NCBI RefSeq assembly: GCF_029227915.1
Contig: NC_079877.1
Span: 25,879,851-25,943,850, forward strand
Direction of reading: 5' to 3'
Length of the DNA: 64,000 bases
Source: Hydractinia symbiolongicarpus
Lineage: Eukaryota > Cnidaria > Hydrozoa > Anthoathecata > Hydractiniidae
Each line of letters opens with the position of its first letter. The stretch's first letter is position 1. Below, one piece after another: positions 39,746 to 51,415 of the stretch. Made by a program: the position numbers and the translations under genes. Under the pieces are notes generated by a model that did no database searches, was not told the origin of the DNA, and saw only the letters and a list, made by a program, of their open reading frames with translations.

Positions 39746-42369
39746 TCACTTTCTCTTTTTCTTTGTCTTTTTATTTATCTCTTTCCATTTTATATTCAAG
39801 TCTAAAAATTTCACATCTTCATGAGTTCGTTTGCGCGAATTTTTCAACTCTTCATCTTGAGCATTGGAAACGTTCGTGTCTATTTTTTCAACGCCTTCAC
39901 CGTTTACAGCGTCTTTAAAAGTATCTAGATCAGCGCCCATACCTTTCTTGTTATCATTTCTCCGCCATAGTTTCACCCAAGGAGACTCATCGTATGTTGG
40001 TATTTTGTCTTTAATGAATTCAATAAGATCTTGAAAAGGATTCTTTTCGACTGTCTAAACAAGATAGAAATAAATGAAGGTAAATACCATCTGAAATTAT
40101 TTCAAATGAAATAGCAATACTTAGGGCCCGGTTACATGAGAGAAATCCAACCCAAATCGACGCTGAAAAACCTGCGCCGTTCGCAGGAGCTGCTTGAAAT
40201 AACAAGTTCTATTCGTGCTGGCTTTACTCCTCGGACTAAAGATTGTAATTTGACTAGTGCTTTGGCCTGTATAGGACTTTCAACCTGGGTTAAAAAAAAT
40301 TTTGTAATCAAATTAATGCAGTGAGTACACTAGAACACAGCATGCTTAGTGAAAGGGAGAGCAAAAATAAAGAGTGCCTCGAAGCACTCATTATTTTTGC
40401 TTTATTTAAAGCATGTTAAAAGCAAGTAAACATAATTTGAAAGACATTTTAATAAAGCAAAATGTGTTCACATGCACGCTTTAAATCGTGCTTTAAATTT
40501 ATAGCTTGCTTTTAAAATTCTAGTGTGACCCCTCCCCATCTTTAAAATGTTATTGAAAAAAATTCGAAAGATTTAAGCACATTTTTATATTTTTTGACAG
40601 AAATTAAAAAAATTATTAATATTATTACTATTTACCCAGGGTAGCTTCTTCAGTTTTTATATGAACTGTTATCAACGAGGGTCCTGAGAAGGGGTCCTAG
40701 TGCATTTAAAGCTCCTATTTGAGCTACAGAAGTCGTGCAATCTGGAGAGACTTTAAAGGTAATGCCATAAGTAAAGAACAAATTATTGCTGTGCCTATTT
40801 CTATGCATTTTAGCAAAATTAAAGATACAGCGTTGTAAAATTAAAATTAAAATTTGGGAAAAGAAGAGGGGCCTTTTTAAAATTGAGAAGGTGAGAAGAT
40901 TTAAGGAGAAATTTGTCAAAAATATACTTTTATAGGAGATTTAAGGAGTTTTGAGTAGACTTTTTTAACATGATAGAACTATTACCTTAAAACCAATTGC
41001 CAGAGTTGAATTGAACGCGAATAATTTCGAAACGGTTGGACTTAGGTCTGTTATGGCACAAGCCGGGATGTCAGCTACTAGGCTTTGACATAAAAGATGC
41101 TGCGTCATCAAACTAGGTTGTGCTGAACGACATACCTGAAATTTCGAAACATTGTTTAAATATTTACATAATACACAACGAACATAAAACTTTCTTAACT
41201 AAGTTAGTTTACACACCAGTTTTAAAACATGCGGTTAACAGCTGTTTTTCGATATCACGAGCTCTCACGGAACCTTAAAAAGCTCGACCTATATGAAGAG
41301 TTCAACTATTCGACGTTTGGTTAAACATTATTAAATGACACAGGTGGTTTTGTGAATCTTCTTTCTAAAAAGTTGGATGTAATACTTTCTCTGCCAATGT
41401 TACCATTTTCAGTGCAAAAATAAATTTGTTTTAAGGTGTTTTGTTTGTTTTCAAAGATCACAAGCAGGATTCAAGAAGTTTAAAGTCCAAAATCTCTTAA
41501 AACTCTGGGGAAGATTAAAGTATACAATCTTGAAAAAACGTTAACACACCAGAAGCAAGTCCAAGGAACCATTTCTTTCCAAATGCTTCGTTATGATGTT
41601 TATACCAAATAAAAAGTAATTTCCAGCACAGTCGATCTTTGTTTCGTCTCTTAAAGATGATACCAAACTGTCGATTTCAACTTCTTCACGATCCCACTTT
41701 TTCGCAATGTCTTTTAACATTCTATCAATTTCAGCTGGAGTTGCACTGGAATATTTCTTTTCAAGCTTTCTCTTTTTTGCAAGCAACTTTTGGTCACACA
41801 GTTTTTTACCTAAAACACTAAAATCATTTTTATTATAAAAATATGGAACAGGGGAAAATTCAGATTTCCTTTAACACACAATTGGTTCACATCCAACAAA
41901 ATAATGGTAGAAGGATGTGGTCATAAAATTAAATCAGAAAAAAAATAATTTTGTTAATGAAAGATGAATTACAAACCTTTGAATCTCTTCAAGGATTAAA
42001 TCATTGTGAAATTTCTGAATGGGAGGCCTGATTGAGACAAATAAGCAACAATAAAACATACGACAATATAAAACAAGAAAGTAAGAATCTGCCATGATGC
42101 ATTAAAGTATAGGTGTGGCGCCACTCTTACCATTCTTGGTTGTAAGGTAGGAGAAAGGAAGGACCAAGCTGTGACTGCTGTTTCTGTTTCTTATTTTGTT
42201 GTTGTTGTTGTTGATGTTGCTTTATATTTTGTTGTTGTTGTTGTTTATTTTGTTGTTGTTGTTGTTGTTTATTTTGTTGTTGTTGTTTATTTTTCTTCCC
42301 ACTATTTTGCAATTTCTTTTCTGCACGAATTCCACCAGAAGCGTGAAGAGCTCTGCTGTTCTTATACAT
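39746..42369 (-). CDS. RPP38: RPP38-like RNase P/MRP protein subunit, multi-exon
   Basis: A minus-strand gene of five visible exons: 42131-42369 (from ATG 42369, with a polyglutamine-rich tract and LGPSFLLPYNQEW), 41977-42027 (PPIQKFHNDLILEEIQ), 41550-41817 (KKLCDQKLLAKKRKLEKK, and the L7Ae-type core FGINIITKHLERNGSLDLLL), 40986-41135 (VCRSAQPSLMTQHL, ADIPACAITDLSPTV, LAIGFK) and 39746-40054 (NPFQDLIEFIKDKIP, SPWVKLWRRND, then a lysine-rich end). Splice phases agree for the first four exons. The order matches vertebrate RPP38: GIN-VT-LER, LVLVCKS, MITSHL, SVPAC and a C-terminal W-L segment. RPP38 binds the RNA of nuclear RNase P and MRP through a kink-turn. Compared with the human protein about ten residues after IGFK are missing, so one small exon was probably not found. 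MITE-like sequence fills that intron. Confidence 0.75.
40128..40540. repeat. MITE-like insertions in an intron of RPP38
   Basis: Starts near GGCCCGGTTACATGAGAG and ends near CTAGTGTGACCCC, with an internal hairpin GAGTGCCTCGAAGCACTC at 40371-40388. The terminal match is only partial, so limits are approximate. Confidence 0.35.
42180..42300 (-). repeat. CAA/GTT trinucleotide repeat encoding polyglutamine
   Basis: Runs of GTT broken by TATTTT on the plus strand. In the RPP38 frame they give glutamine runs separated by NK. Other frames give polyasparagine or polyvaline and are artefacts. Confidence 0.85.
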
Positions 42370-42716
42370 CTGTACGTAAAAACATTCCTTATAATCACGA
42401 AACAATTAAGAAAAAACACTTCAACAAATAACACATGAAAAAAAAAACACAGACTTCAGTTGAAACCTACGCAAATACCTAATGGCTGTTTTAGAGTTGT
42501 TTTTCAAGGTATTATGGCTACCAAACACATTATAAAAACTGCATGTATGAGTGCTACTGAACAATATAATCTATTATCGCAATTGGAATTTTTTACTTCA
42601 GAAATTTCGCAGAATGTTAAAAAAACGCACTGTTTATTTTCAGGAAAGTTCACCTGTTATACCAATTAAAACTATGTTATACAAATTGAAATTATATATA
42701 TAAATAATAAATATAT

Positions 42717-43451
42717 TCATAAAGAGTCATCAATACATTTCACTAAAATGATCACAAATAGATAGGTACAAAAATCAGTCAGAATGTTTGCAAAACATGA
42801 TAACATTTTTCTAGCAAAATTAATAAAGCTATTCGGTACTCCACATAATTTTAACGCTATTATTACAGTTGATGAAGAATGCGGTTGTGTTTTTCCAAAG
42901 AAAAAATCTGCAATTAAAACTTGCAATTCCACTGCCACAAATGCTGTCAGGAATAATTTTGGTAAAACAGATTTGGGTAATTGCTGACCTATTATGTACG
43001 CTAGAACAAAATCGAAATCCTTGACCACAACAAGATAAACAACCCATGCCAATAACGCGAATAAAATCTGACGATATTTCCTCATAAACCAACTTGGCTT
43101 TTGAGCTTCTAAGTCAACTTCATTATTTGGCTCAGCACCTATAACATTGGGTTTTTCCTGCGTAGTTGCATCCTTGGTGTCAACATCTAAGTATTCCTTA
43201 AATTTAGCATTGTCACTGTCTTCCTCAACAGTGTTTTCCTCCAATTTTTTAGTATCATCCTTTATAACACCATCATCATTAACATCAACTTCTTTCTCAT
43301 CCACTTTACAAATTTCTACATCAATTGATGTTGTACTATCATCTTTTTCTTCTTCCTTACTTTTTCTTTTTAAACTTTCCAGCTTTTCTAACCTCTTTTG
43401 TGCATTTTGCAAAATTTTACGTTTTCTCGCTTCGCTACGTGCATCTGTCAT
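42717..43451 (-). CDS. CAMLG: CAMLG / GET2-like ER receptor for tail-anchored protein insertion
   Basis: A single open frame from ATG 43451, 244 residues. The N-terminus MTDARSEARKRKILQNAQKR then LEKLESLKRK has the basic helix that CAML/Get2 proteins use to hold the targeting ATPase TRC40/GET3. Residues ~40-120 are acidic linker. Three membrane helices follow: YRQILFALLAWVVYLVVV, VLPKLFLTAFVAVELQVLIA and CFANILTDFCTYLFVIILV. This topology (cytosolic N-terminus, three C-terminal helices) and length fit CAMLG (human ~296 residues). With WRB/GET1 it would receive tail-anchored proteins at the ER membrane. It sits about 350 bases upstream of RPP38 on the same strand. The sequence is diverged, so the name relies on the N-terminal motif and topology. 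Confidence 0.75.
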   Translation of the reverse strand: MTDARSEARKRKILQNAQKRLEKLESLKRKSKEEEKDDSTTSIDVEICKVDEKEVDVNDDGVIKDDTKKLEENTVEEDSDNAKFKEYLDVDTKDATTQEKPNVIGAEPNNEVDLEAQKPSWFMRKYRQILFALLAWVVYLVVVKDFDFVLAYIIGQQLPKSVLPKLFLTAFVAVELQVLIADFFFGKTQPHSSSTVIIALKLCGVPNSFINFARKMLSCFANILTDFCTYLFVIILVKCIDDSL

Positions 43452-43626
43452 ATTTTAATAAACTAAAAATGGACATGAAAACCATGAAGAAAAAAATTTT
43501 AAACTGCACACATTTTTTTAAACTGAAAAAAATATACATTTATATATATCAACCTATATAAAATGACATGGCAGTCTAAAAAATGTTTTTTACATTCTTC
43601 ACCAAGCCAAAGAACACAAAACAAGT

Positions 43627-44203
43627 TAAAGGTGGCAATAACCCTTTTAAAAATCGGAAATTTGTTTTTTTACATAATTAGTTACGAAAGGTTATTTTCA
43701 GACTATATATGGATATTTTTTCTGTAATAACACTTGCCACGATTTTATAGCTACAATACTATTATCTTTCACCAAAAATATTCAGCCTCAACAATTCCTC
43801 TTTAAACTAAAATTCATACATAGTTCTGCCGAATATAGTTTATGTCTATGCGCTTGCGAAACTGTGCAGAAAGAAATGACGTAATCATTAAAGAAAAACG
43901 TTAATGACAACAAAGATGGCACATTATGTAGAAATTTAATACGATCTTCATTATCTACGCGGCACAAGCTTTAACTTTCGATAGCATTTTCAATTTACTT
44001 TAAAATTTTGTGAGATTGTAAGAAGTTGGAGCTCATGGAAGCCGATTTTGCTGACTAAGCAATTTTGATGTTAAGTTAAAAATCAACTTATATGTATTAA
44101 GGCCTATATTTTAAGGAAATTAAAAAAATGGTATAAATAAAACACTGAGTAAATAATTCAGCTATTTGGACAGCTAAAAAAGGGTTACTGCCACCTTAAT
44201 TAA
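43627..44203. mobile_element. MITE with GGTGGCA..TGCCACC ends, ~577 bp
   Basis: Left end AAAGGTGGCAATAACCCTTT and right end AAAGGGTTACTGCCACCTTA are good inverted repeats, and both flanks carry TTAA, as in piggyBac-like MITEs (the precise duplication is ambiguous by one base). No ORF of note inside. A truncated relative is at 34938-35110. Confidence 0.65.
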
Positions 44204-44459
44204 TACTTGTCTTAGCCAGGAGACTCAGCATAATTTTTCTTACTACCAGGAAATTGGTAGCTAAGGCGGGAAAAATTACACTGGGTCTCAAATGTTTTTA
44301 CTGCACTCAGAATACTGGCCACGCTTTTTGATTGGTTATTTCTATTGTTCTTGGCTCACGTGGTCAATTTGGGAATCCTATGATTTGAATTTTAGGAATT
44401 TTCTATGATTTTTTTTGCATTTAAAATTTCGTTCGAGAGAAACTGAAGGTAATACTCTT

Positions 44460-44695
44460 AGGTAATACTTACATAGGTGAATATTTATCATAACACATCC
44501 GTATTTCATTCTCAACAGAGAATGCTTCACCCCGATCAGACCTCTGATCATGACGGGCCAGTTTAATGCATGTAAGTCATATTGAAGAAGAACTACTTTG
44601 TTCATCCCTAACATACTGCCAAGCAGTGAGCGGGATTCTATCCGCGGTCCCCAGAACTGGGAGCCACAGACGAACCCACTACACTACGTGCGGCA
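44460..44695 (-). mobile_element. tRNA-derived SINE
   Basis: On the minus strand the 5' part reads GCCGCACGTAGTGTAGTGGG, with an A-box-like TAGTGTAGTGGGTT (44686-44673) and a decayed B-box GGATAGAATCC (44643-44633) about 30 bases on, then CCCGCTCAC. The unrelated 3' part (44473-44558) is repeated at 44746-44830. Internal pol III boxes plus a non-tRNA body define a tRNA-derived SINE. Confidence 0.65.
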
Positions 44696-44745
44696 ATATG
44701 TTAGTGATGAACTCGGATAGTTTATCCGGATATTGTGTATACATA

Positions 44746-44830
44746 TAGGTGAATATTTATCATAGCACATCAGTATTTCATTCTCAACAGAAAATGATTC
44801 ACCCGATTAGACCTCTGATCATGACGGGAA
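44746..44830 (-). repeat. second copy of the SINE 3' body (truncated)
   Basis: GGTGAATATTTATCATAGCA to GACCTCTGATCATGACGGG, ~90% the same as 44473-44558, same orientation. The tRNA-like head is missing. Confidence 0.7.
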
Positions 44831-44939
44831 AGATAGAAAAGATAGAAAAACGGGAAAGAGAAGGGTTTGCTGAAATGTTTAACTACGTTAATTTTACCGA
44901 CATGAGTTCTGAAACTCCAGCAATGTTTTAATAAGTCCA

Positions 44940-46170
44940 CAAATTATGAAGGCAATTATTTGCTAATGTTTACAATGCTGAATTACAAGGACTGCCTTGA
45001 AGTAATGTCTTTTTTTATGAAATTTTACATGATGGAGTTTAGACTCCACAAATTTAGGCTATGACTAGTAAAGATTTAAATATTTAACATGTCAGAAATT
45101 AATAACTTTTATTACCTTTAAAAAAACATTAAAATTATTTTGCCATGGACAGAAAAAAAAAGACAATAAAAGGTTTTAATGGCATAGGTATGGTGATACC
45201 ATCCCTTAATTAAGGATAGAAATAAAATTGGATCCGAATTTCCCCTTATTAACAAATCTTTGCTGTTTTTAAAATCACCAACTCAGGCCAACATTATCGC
45301 ACACCACCAAGGTACAAAAAATTTTGCACCACCATTAATGGATTTTGTTTCACCAGTGACTTCTAGACTTTGTTACTAGATCATTTTTCATTGAATAATA
45401 TAGATATTGTATGTCATGAACAAGAGAGTTTATTCTAGGCTACAATTTGACAGTTATACTGCTGTCATCGACGGACAAGGATCGTATATTATCTTTGGCT
45501 ATTTATTAATTGAGAACATAATATAGAGGATCAATTCAAACTTTTATATGCATTGGTAAATATACATGCAGGCGACAGACGGTATAGCTTCTTTAATGTA
45601 AAGAGAGGTCTATTCTTGTGACAATGATGACGTGACAATGATCTTGAGGCCGATAAAACACTCACCTGAATTTTTATGTGGCTTGTAAAGAATAATGCTT
45701 CAAGAACATTTGACCAGTGTTTGTTTGACCCAAAATAATCCTATTGGTCAAAAACCAAGCCAAATGACCTTTTTTGTGCCAAAAGAATGATAATGGCCCA
45801 AAATGTATAGCTATCAAAGAAATATGAAAAACAATCAAAGCAAACTCGTTCCAAATGCTTCTCACACACAAAAAAAGCTAATTATATATATATATACACA
45901 TATATTTGCTAAACGTTGAAACTTGATAGATAGCCCCTATGGTTTATTCTCCTCTAATATAAAAACACTTCCCTTCTATGACTCAAATTGTTCTCTTCTG
46001 TATTTTGACACTTCTCTTCAGCATTTTGACACTTCTCCTTCTGCATGTGACCTAAAACTTTTTACAAATAAATTAAAAAATCTGGTCCGTTATTTGGCAC
46101 CCATGGTGTGTATTTTTATTTTTTTACTTTTCGGAAGAAAACTAACACCACGTATCTTATTTTACCATTG
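44940..46170. other. AT-rich intergenic sequence
   Basis: No supported gene; short tandem TA repeats at about 45883-45905. Confidence 0.3.
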
Positions 46171-46179
46171 CTTTCTCAG

Positions 46180-46530
46180 GCCTATATCAATGAGAAAATA
46201 ACACCCAAGCAATGAATCGCTCTTCCAAGGTTACAATAATTTAAACTGAGCGAGCAATCTGAATAAATAGAATAAGTTTATAAGCGTATGTTTTATCACA
46301 GTCTCTTTTATCTATTTCATTTTACCTTTTTTTATATATATTTTGGTTCTTTTTTACTGTAAGTAATAAGAAAGAACATTGATTTCCATGCAAGATGAAT
46401 TGATATTGCTCAGCCAGAAAAACTTTTTTTGGAATTGGGGGAGCAATTAATGGCTCAGCTAGTTTCCTATATTTCTGAGAATTGGGCGAGCCTTTGCATA
46501 ACCAAGAGCAACTGCTCTCCCCTTATTGAT
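46180..46530 (+). repeat. dispersed repeat, copy 1 (plus orientation)
   Basis: Roughly 80% the same as the reverse complement of 52820-53325. Shared landmarks are GAGAAAATAACACCC, TCCAAGGTTACAATAA, TAGAATAAGTTTATAA, CATTGATTTCCATG and TGCTCTCCCCTT. It has no coding potential; element class unknown. Confidence 0.6.
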
Positions 46531-46539
46531 AGACTTGCT

Positions 46540-47380
46540 TTCTATATTGTAGCAGGTCCCAGCTATGAGGCATGAATTACACAATATGACAAATCAATTT
46601 AGCTCAGTACCACACAATAAATGGCAAAATGGCCATATGTATCATATATGCTAAATCCATATGCTAAAATAAGTTAAAAATTGTTCATTGTTATCCTATA
46701 TACTAAATTGCTAGCAGTTTAAGATGCATGCGTTTTATGTGCCAATCATTAATGTTATGTATACTAAGTCATTAATTTCATCAGTTTATTTTTCCATTAT
46801 ATCATTGGTGAATAATTTCCATGTAATTAAAAAGGCGACATTCTGTGCTATATCGTTTCTTGCTACATATGTACTGCCGAGGTTTGTGACAATGTATTTT
46901 ATTACCACTTAAGTACTTTTAGTGCAGTGTTTTGTTGAAACAAAACGAAATTAGGGGAACTAAGTTTGTTTTTCCGTTTATCAATTTCATATAAAAATTA
47001 CTTTTCAGAGTATTTCTTTCTACATACGAAACAAAACCAATTCTATGCCTTTGGTAATTTTTTCAAAGTTTGGGAGCAGCATACAAAAATAATGAAAAAT
47101 TGAATAATTTTAAAATATTTATATATATTATAAACACAAACTTTTACAAGAAATGTTGGCTTTTACAGCCTCAATTTTCTTCGCAAACCAGTCAATCAAC
47201 TTCTGTTGTCCATAAAACTTATATAAAACTGGTATATTTCCAGACCATATCCACCTCCACGATTAATCCCCTTTCCACAAACCTCAGCTGTAATAGAAGT
47301 GTTCGGGACTCTCCAGAACATAAAAAATATTCCGAATCTGAAGAGTATATATATTGATTTTGATGTTGAATCGTGTTTTA
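46540..47380. other. AT-rich intergenic sequence
   Basis: Nothing recognised. Confidence 0.3.
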
Positions 47381-47384
47381 ATTA

Positions 47385-47660
47385 AATTCGTATGAGTTTT
47401 AAATTAAATTCGTATGAGTTTAAAAAAATTTGTATGAGATAAGTTCGTATGAGTTTTAAATTAAATTCGTATGAGTTTAAAAAAAAATTAAATTTGTATG
47501 AGTTTTAAATTAAATTCGTATGAGTTAAATTCGTACGAGTTTAACAAAAAATTCGTATGAGATTTTAATTAGCTGCGTATGGTTTTTAAAAAAAGAAAAT
47601 CGTTTGACATTGTATTAAATTCGTATATGAGCTTTAAAAAAAAATTCGTTTGAGTTTTTA
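47385..47660 (+). repeat. TTCGTATGAG-type repeat block, left
   Basis: About ten irregular copies of AAATTCGTATGAGTTTTAAA. A related block (ATTCGTATGAAAATTCGTAT) lies at 49240-49510 on the far side of the LINE fragment and the 53-bp satellite, so together they bracket that region. Confidence 0.7.
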
Positions 47661-47822
47661 TAATTAGATGCGCATGATTTTTTTATAGGCGGTAGTTGTT
47701 TGTCTTTTGTTCTTATTAATTATCTTGCGAGTCTTGTAAGTCATTAACTTGCGCGTAATAAACAAAAGATTATTGAAGAAAAAATAGCTTATTATAACTG
47801 CGCGTAACTATTGTTAAATAGT

Positions 47823-48243
47823 CATCATCATCATCATCATTCTCGGCTTAACGTCCGTTTTCCATGCTAGCATGGGTTGGATGGTGTATATTAATGACCC
47901 TCTTCCAATCTGATCTAGACTGTGTTAGATCTAAACTCAACTTCCTCTCTATCAAGTCTGTCCTTATAACCTCCTGCCAAGTCTTTCTTGGTCTGCCTCT
48001 GGGCTTTGCCCCAGGAACTATCAAGCCTCTACACTTTCTTACCCAATTATCCTCCTCCATTCTTTCCAAGTGCCAAAGCCAATTCAATCTTCTTATCTGG
48101 ATAACATCTTTAATTCTATGGAGACTTAGCCTGCTTCTTAGCTCATCTGAACTCTTTCTGTCTCTCAGAATGGCATTACACATCCACCTAACCATTCTCA
48201 TATCATTCCTTTCTAAACGGTCAAGATCTTCCTGCTTCACTGC
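47823..48243 (-). mobile_element. 5'-truncated RTE-like LINE copy with 9-bp target-site duplication
   Basis: The minus strand reads DLDRLERNDMRMVRWMCNA, ... KPRGRPRKTWQEVIRTDL, ... THASMENGR and a stop, the last ~125 residues of the same LINE protein as at 58600-59034, followed by a short (ATG)n tail (47823-47840). The flanks TTAAATAGT at 47814-47822 and 48244-48252 match exactly, a target-site duplication from target-primed insertion. The frame is still open, suggesting a fairly recent insertion. Confidence 0.85.
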
Positions 48244-48451
48244 TTAAATAGTGTTAACATAACTATTCCCAATAGCATTATTGCAAATGTTATCAACTCT
48301 ATCAATGTGACACGAACAGCCATTGTTTGATAGTTTTATAAAATAAAAGTTTTGCGTGGAAACTAAATAAACTAGCGAGAAGGCATTGTTGGTTGCGCGG
48401 GTTAAGCGATAGAAATTATTATATTTTAACAAAGATTGAAACTTTAATTTT

Positions 48452-49238
48452 GATAGAAAAGCTTTTTTAGATCGCGTTTTAAAAGTTTAAAAACGAAAAA
48501 CGGCGATAGAAAAGCTTTTTTAGATCGCTTTTTAAAAGTTTAAAAGCGAAAAACAGTGATAGAAAAGCTTTTTTAGATCGCGTTTTAGAAGTTTAAGAAC
48601 GAAAAATGGTGATAGGAATGTTTTTTATATCGCATTTTAAAAGTTTTAAAAACGAAAAACCGCTATAGAAAAGCTTTTTTAGATCGCTTTTTAAAAGTTT
48701 AAAAACGAAAAACGGCTAAAGAAATGTTTTTTTTAGATCGCATTTTAAAAGTTTTAAAATGAAAAACGGCGATATAAATGTTATTTAGATCGCATTTTAA
48801 AAGTTTAAAAACGAAAAAACGCTATAGAAAAGCTTTTTTAGGTCGCATTTTAAAAGTTTAAAAACGAAAAACGGCGATAGAAAAGATTTTTTAGATTGCA
48901 TTTTAAAAGTTTAAAAACAAAAAACGGCGATAAGAAAAGCTTTTTTAGATCGCTTTTTAAAAGTTTAAAAACGAAAAACGGCGATAGAAAAGCTTTTTTA
49001 GATCGCTTTTTAAAAGTTTAAAAACGAAAAATGGCGATAGAAAAGCTTTTTTAGATCGCATTTTAAAGGTTTAAAAACGAAAAACGGCGATAGAAAAGCT
49101 TTTTTAGATCGCTTTTGAAAAGTTTAAAAACGAAAAACGGCGATAGAAAAGCTTTTTTAGATCGCATTTTAAAAGTTTAAAAACGAAAAACCGCGATAGA
49201 AATGTTTTTTTAGATCGCATTTTAAAAGTTTAAAAACG
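48452..49238 (+). repeat. 53-bp satellite, about 15 units
   Basis: Units begin GATAGAAAAGCTTTTTTAGA and continue TCGCTTTTTAAAAGTTTAAA then AACGAAAAACGGC. They repeat every 53 bases with low divergence and often contain AAGCTT. A TTTAAAA/AAAAA-rich, bent-DNA-like composition. No coding potential. Confidence 0.9.
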
Positions 49239-49239
49239 A

Positions 49240-49510
49240 AATATAATTCGTATGAAAATTCGTATAAATAAAAGAGTATAATTCGTATGAAAATTTGTAT
49301 AAAAGATAATATAATTTGTATGACAATTCGTATGAAAATCGTATAAAAGAGAATATAATTTGTATGACAATTCGTATGAAAATCGTATAAAATTCGTACT
49401 AGATTTTTTTAAAATTGTATAACTATTTAACACTATACGAATTGTATACGATTTTTATACGAATTAAGAGCAATTAAATTCGTATATATTCGTATAAAAT
49501 ATCATACGAA
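49240..49510. repeat. TTCGTATGA-type repeat block, right
   Basis: Irregular repeats of ATTCGTATGAAAATTCGTAT and variants, with CGTATAAAA and TATACGAATT reversed at the end (about 49430-49500). Confidence 0.65.
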
Positions 49511-49514
49511 ATTT

Positions 49515-51100
49515 GTAGACGACCCCTTAAAGAGATCACGACGCATGAAGCGCTGACTATGATTGTTAGATTCTTAAAAAAATTTTTATTACGTTCAATT
49601 TAGTTGTTTTCTTTTTTTTCGTGCCTAAGTCCAACACGGTACCGGCTTATTTTTTTAAGTTACACATTTCGTACACAAATTTGCATTTTCTTCAAATTTT
49701 GAGCTTACATTGCAAAACTTTCCAAAAGGCGGCCTTTATATAATTATCGGACACTTTGTTCATGCACCAAACAGTGTCTGCTAATTAGAGAGAATACTGT
49801 ATATGGAATATCAGTCACCGGCATAAGAAAAATCAGAAATGCCAGTCATTTAATGTTGGGAAAATCGATGGTCGGCACAACATAGTACAGATTAATACTG
49901 CAGACACGGCTTATTGTTTTTTAGGAAAACAAAATAATAATGAATGACCAGCCTGGTTGAAATTTTATATTCCTTTAAGAAAGTGTATTGAAAAAAAATA
50001 AGAGTGTTAACTAATATATAGCTAGCTAGCCAGCAACACATAAATATTTTGGTGGGTTTGGAGAAGTATTTTTCCTTCCTTTCTTTCCTTCTCTTCCAAA
50101 CACTTTGGAAGAAAAGTGTTTGAAACAGAAGGAAAGATTTCCAAGGAGAGCAAAGAAGTGTTTTTATAGGAAGAGAAATGAGCGATAGGGGGCCATCATA
50201 ACTTTGACACCAACTATAGTTGAAATTTAATAATCATAACATAAATATACGAACGAAGACATCTACCCCAACCATTCTTCTTCCATGCCCTTTCGATTGG
50301 TAAAAACAGTGTTTTATTTATCTTAGGCGAGGCAAATGACTTTAAAGACATTTGCTTGCTTCTGTAGACTAATCCCTGCACTGCAATTACTTTCGCAACT
50401 TGGATACCATTATTTCTTAAGGCTCACTATTCATTATACAAATTCAGGGCTAAAAAAAAGATTCACTTGCCATTAATTTTTAAGTTGTTACTGTGAAAAC
50501 ACAGCCTTATCCAAGTACACGGACCAAATTCGGCTAAGCAGTGGTTTAAGGTCTCACAACAAAAGTTGACAACAAAATGGCTGTGCTTATAAACAAAGTG
50601 AGCAATCACAGTCAGTCTCCAAATCACAAAAAGCCCTAAAGCACTCAGTCACAGGACAAAGATCACTTCATTTAACAATGCATTATCAATTTATTTTATT
50701 TTGATAGAAAAATAGTAATAAAATAACAGTAGAATTGGAAAGAAATTTTCCTAAAATAACTTTCTTTTTCATAGCTAGCAGCTAGCCAGCTAGCTATAGT
50801 TAGCTAACTATAGCTAATATAAAATATATGTAGCTAGGTAGCTGGCTCACTAGTATTTATTTAGACTTTATAGTAAAATATCAATCAATCCGTTGCTGGA
50901 ATACAATTAATAACCAACACAGTGATAAAAAGCTGTCATCACTATCCAAAAACCAGTGCAAAAAAATAATTACAAATCAATTGTTAAGTAAATACTTATA
51001 AGGAATATATATAAACTAATAATTCATTTGCTACACTTAAATTTAAATTTAAGTTTAATTAGTTATTCATTTTTTGTATATATATATAGCTATATTTTTT
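49515..51100. other. AT-rich intergenic sequence
   Basis: A pogo-like phrase (TTATCGGACACTTTG ... GTGTCTGCTAATTAGAGAG) at 49742-49793 may be a short relic; otherwise nothing recognised. Confidence 0.3.
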
Positions 51101-51189
51101 TATTTAATTTTGTTTAATTTTTGTTTATCTTATTTCATTTATTGATTTTTTGTTTGTTTTTCTTGTGTTTTTTTTGTTTGTTTTGTCTT

Positions 51190-51415
51190 TGTCTTCTAAT
51201 TTATTTCTACCACGTATATATATATATGTCTATCTTATTTTTTTGTTGACAGGGGGGCTAGTTCTTGATTAGATTTATCTATATGACTAGCTCTCCTGTT
51301 AGGTTAGATTATTGCATTATTTATACTCTAGACAATTTATTTCTTTTTAAAAAAGTTTATTTTTTGTAATCTAACTTAACAAATAAATGTATTTACTTAC
51401 TTACTTACTACTTAA
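51190..51415 (+). repeat. LINE-like 3' end with (ACTT)n tail
   Basis: A T-rich segment, then TTGACAGGGGGGCTAGTTCT and ACTAGCTCTCCTGTTAGG, then AATAAATGTATTTACTTACT and further ACTT repeats. The 3' microsatellite is typical of non-LTR element tails. No coding part is attached, so this is a guess. Confidence 0.35.

Noticed and set aside
42171-42438. Polyvaline, polyleucine and polyasparagine ORFs
   Set aside because: Off-frame readings of the CAA/GTT repeat in the RPP38 exon.
44566-44700. Functional tRNA gene
   Set aside because: The A box is good but the B box is decayed and no cloverleaf can be drawn. With the repeated 3' body it is a SINE.
45923-46201. 92-codon ORF (DTSLQHFDTS...)
   Set aside because: Its end runs into a dispersed non-coding repeat and the sequence shows no family or splice support.
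48452-49238. CRISPR-like array
   Set aside because: The 53-bp units are contiguous with no unique spacers, and the genome is eukaryotic. It is a satellite.
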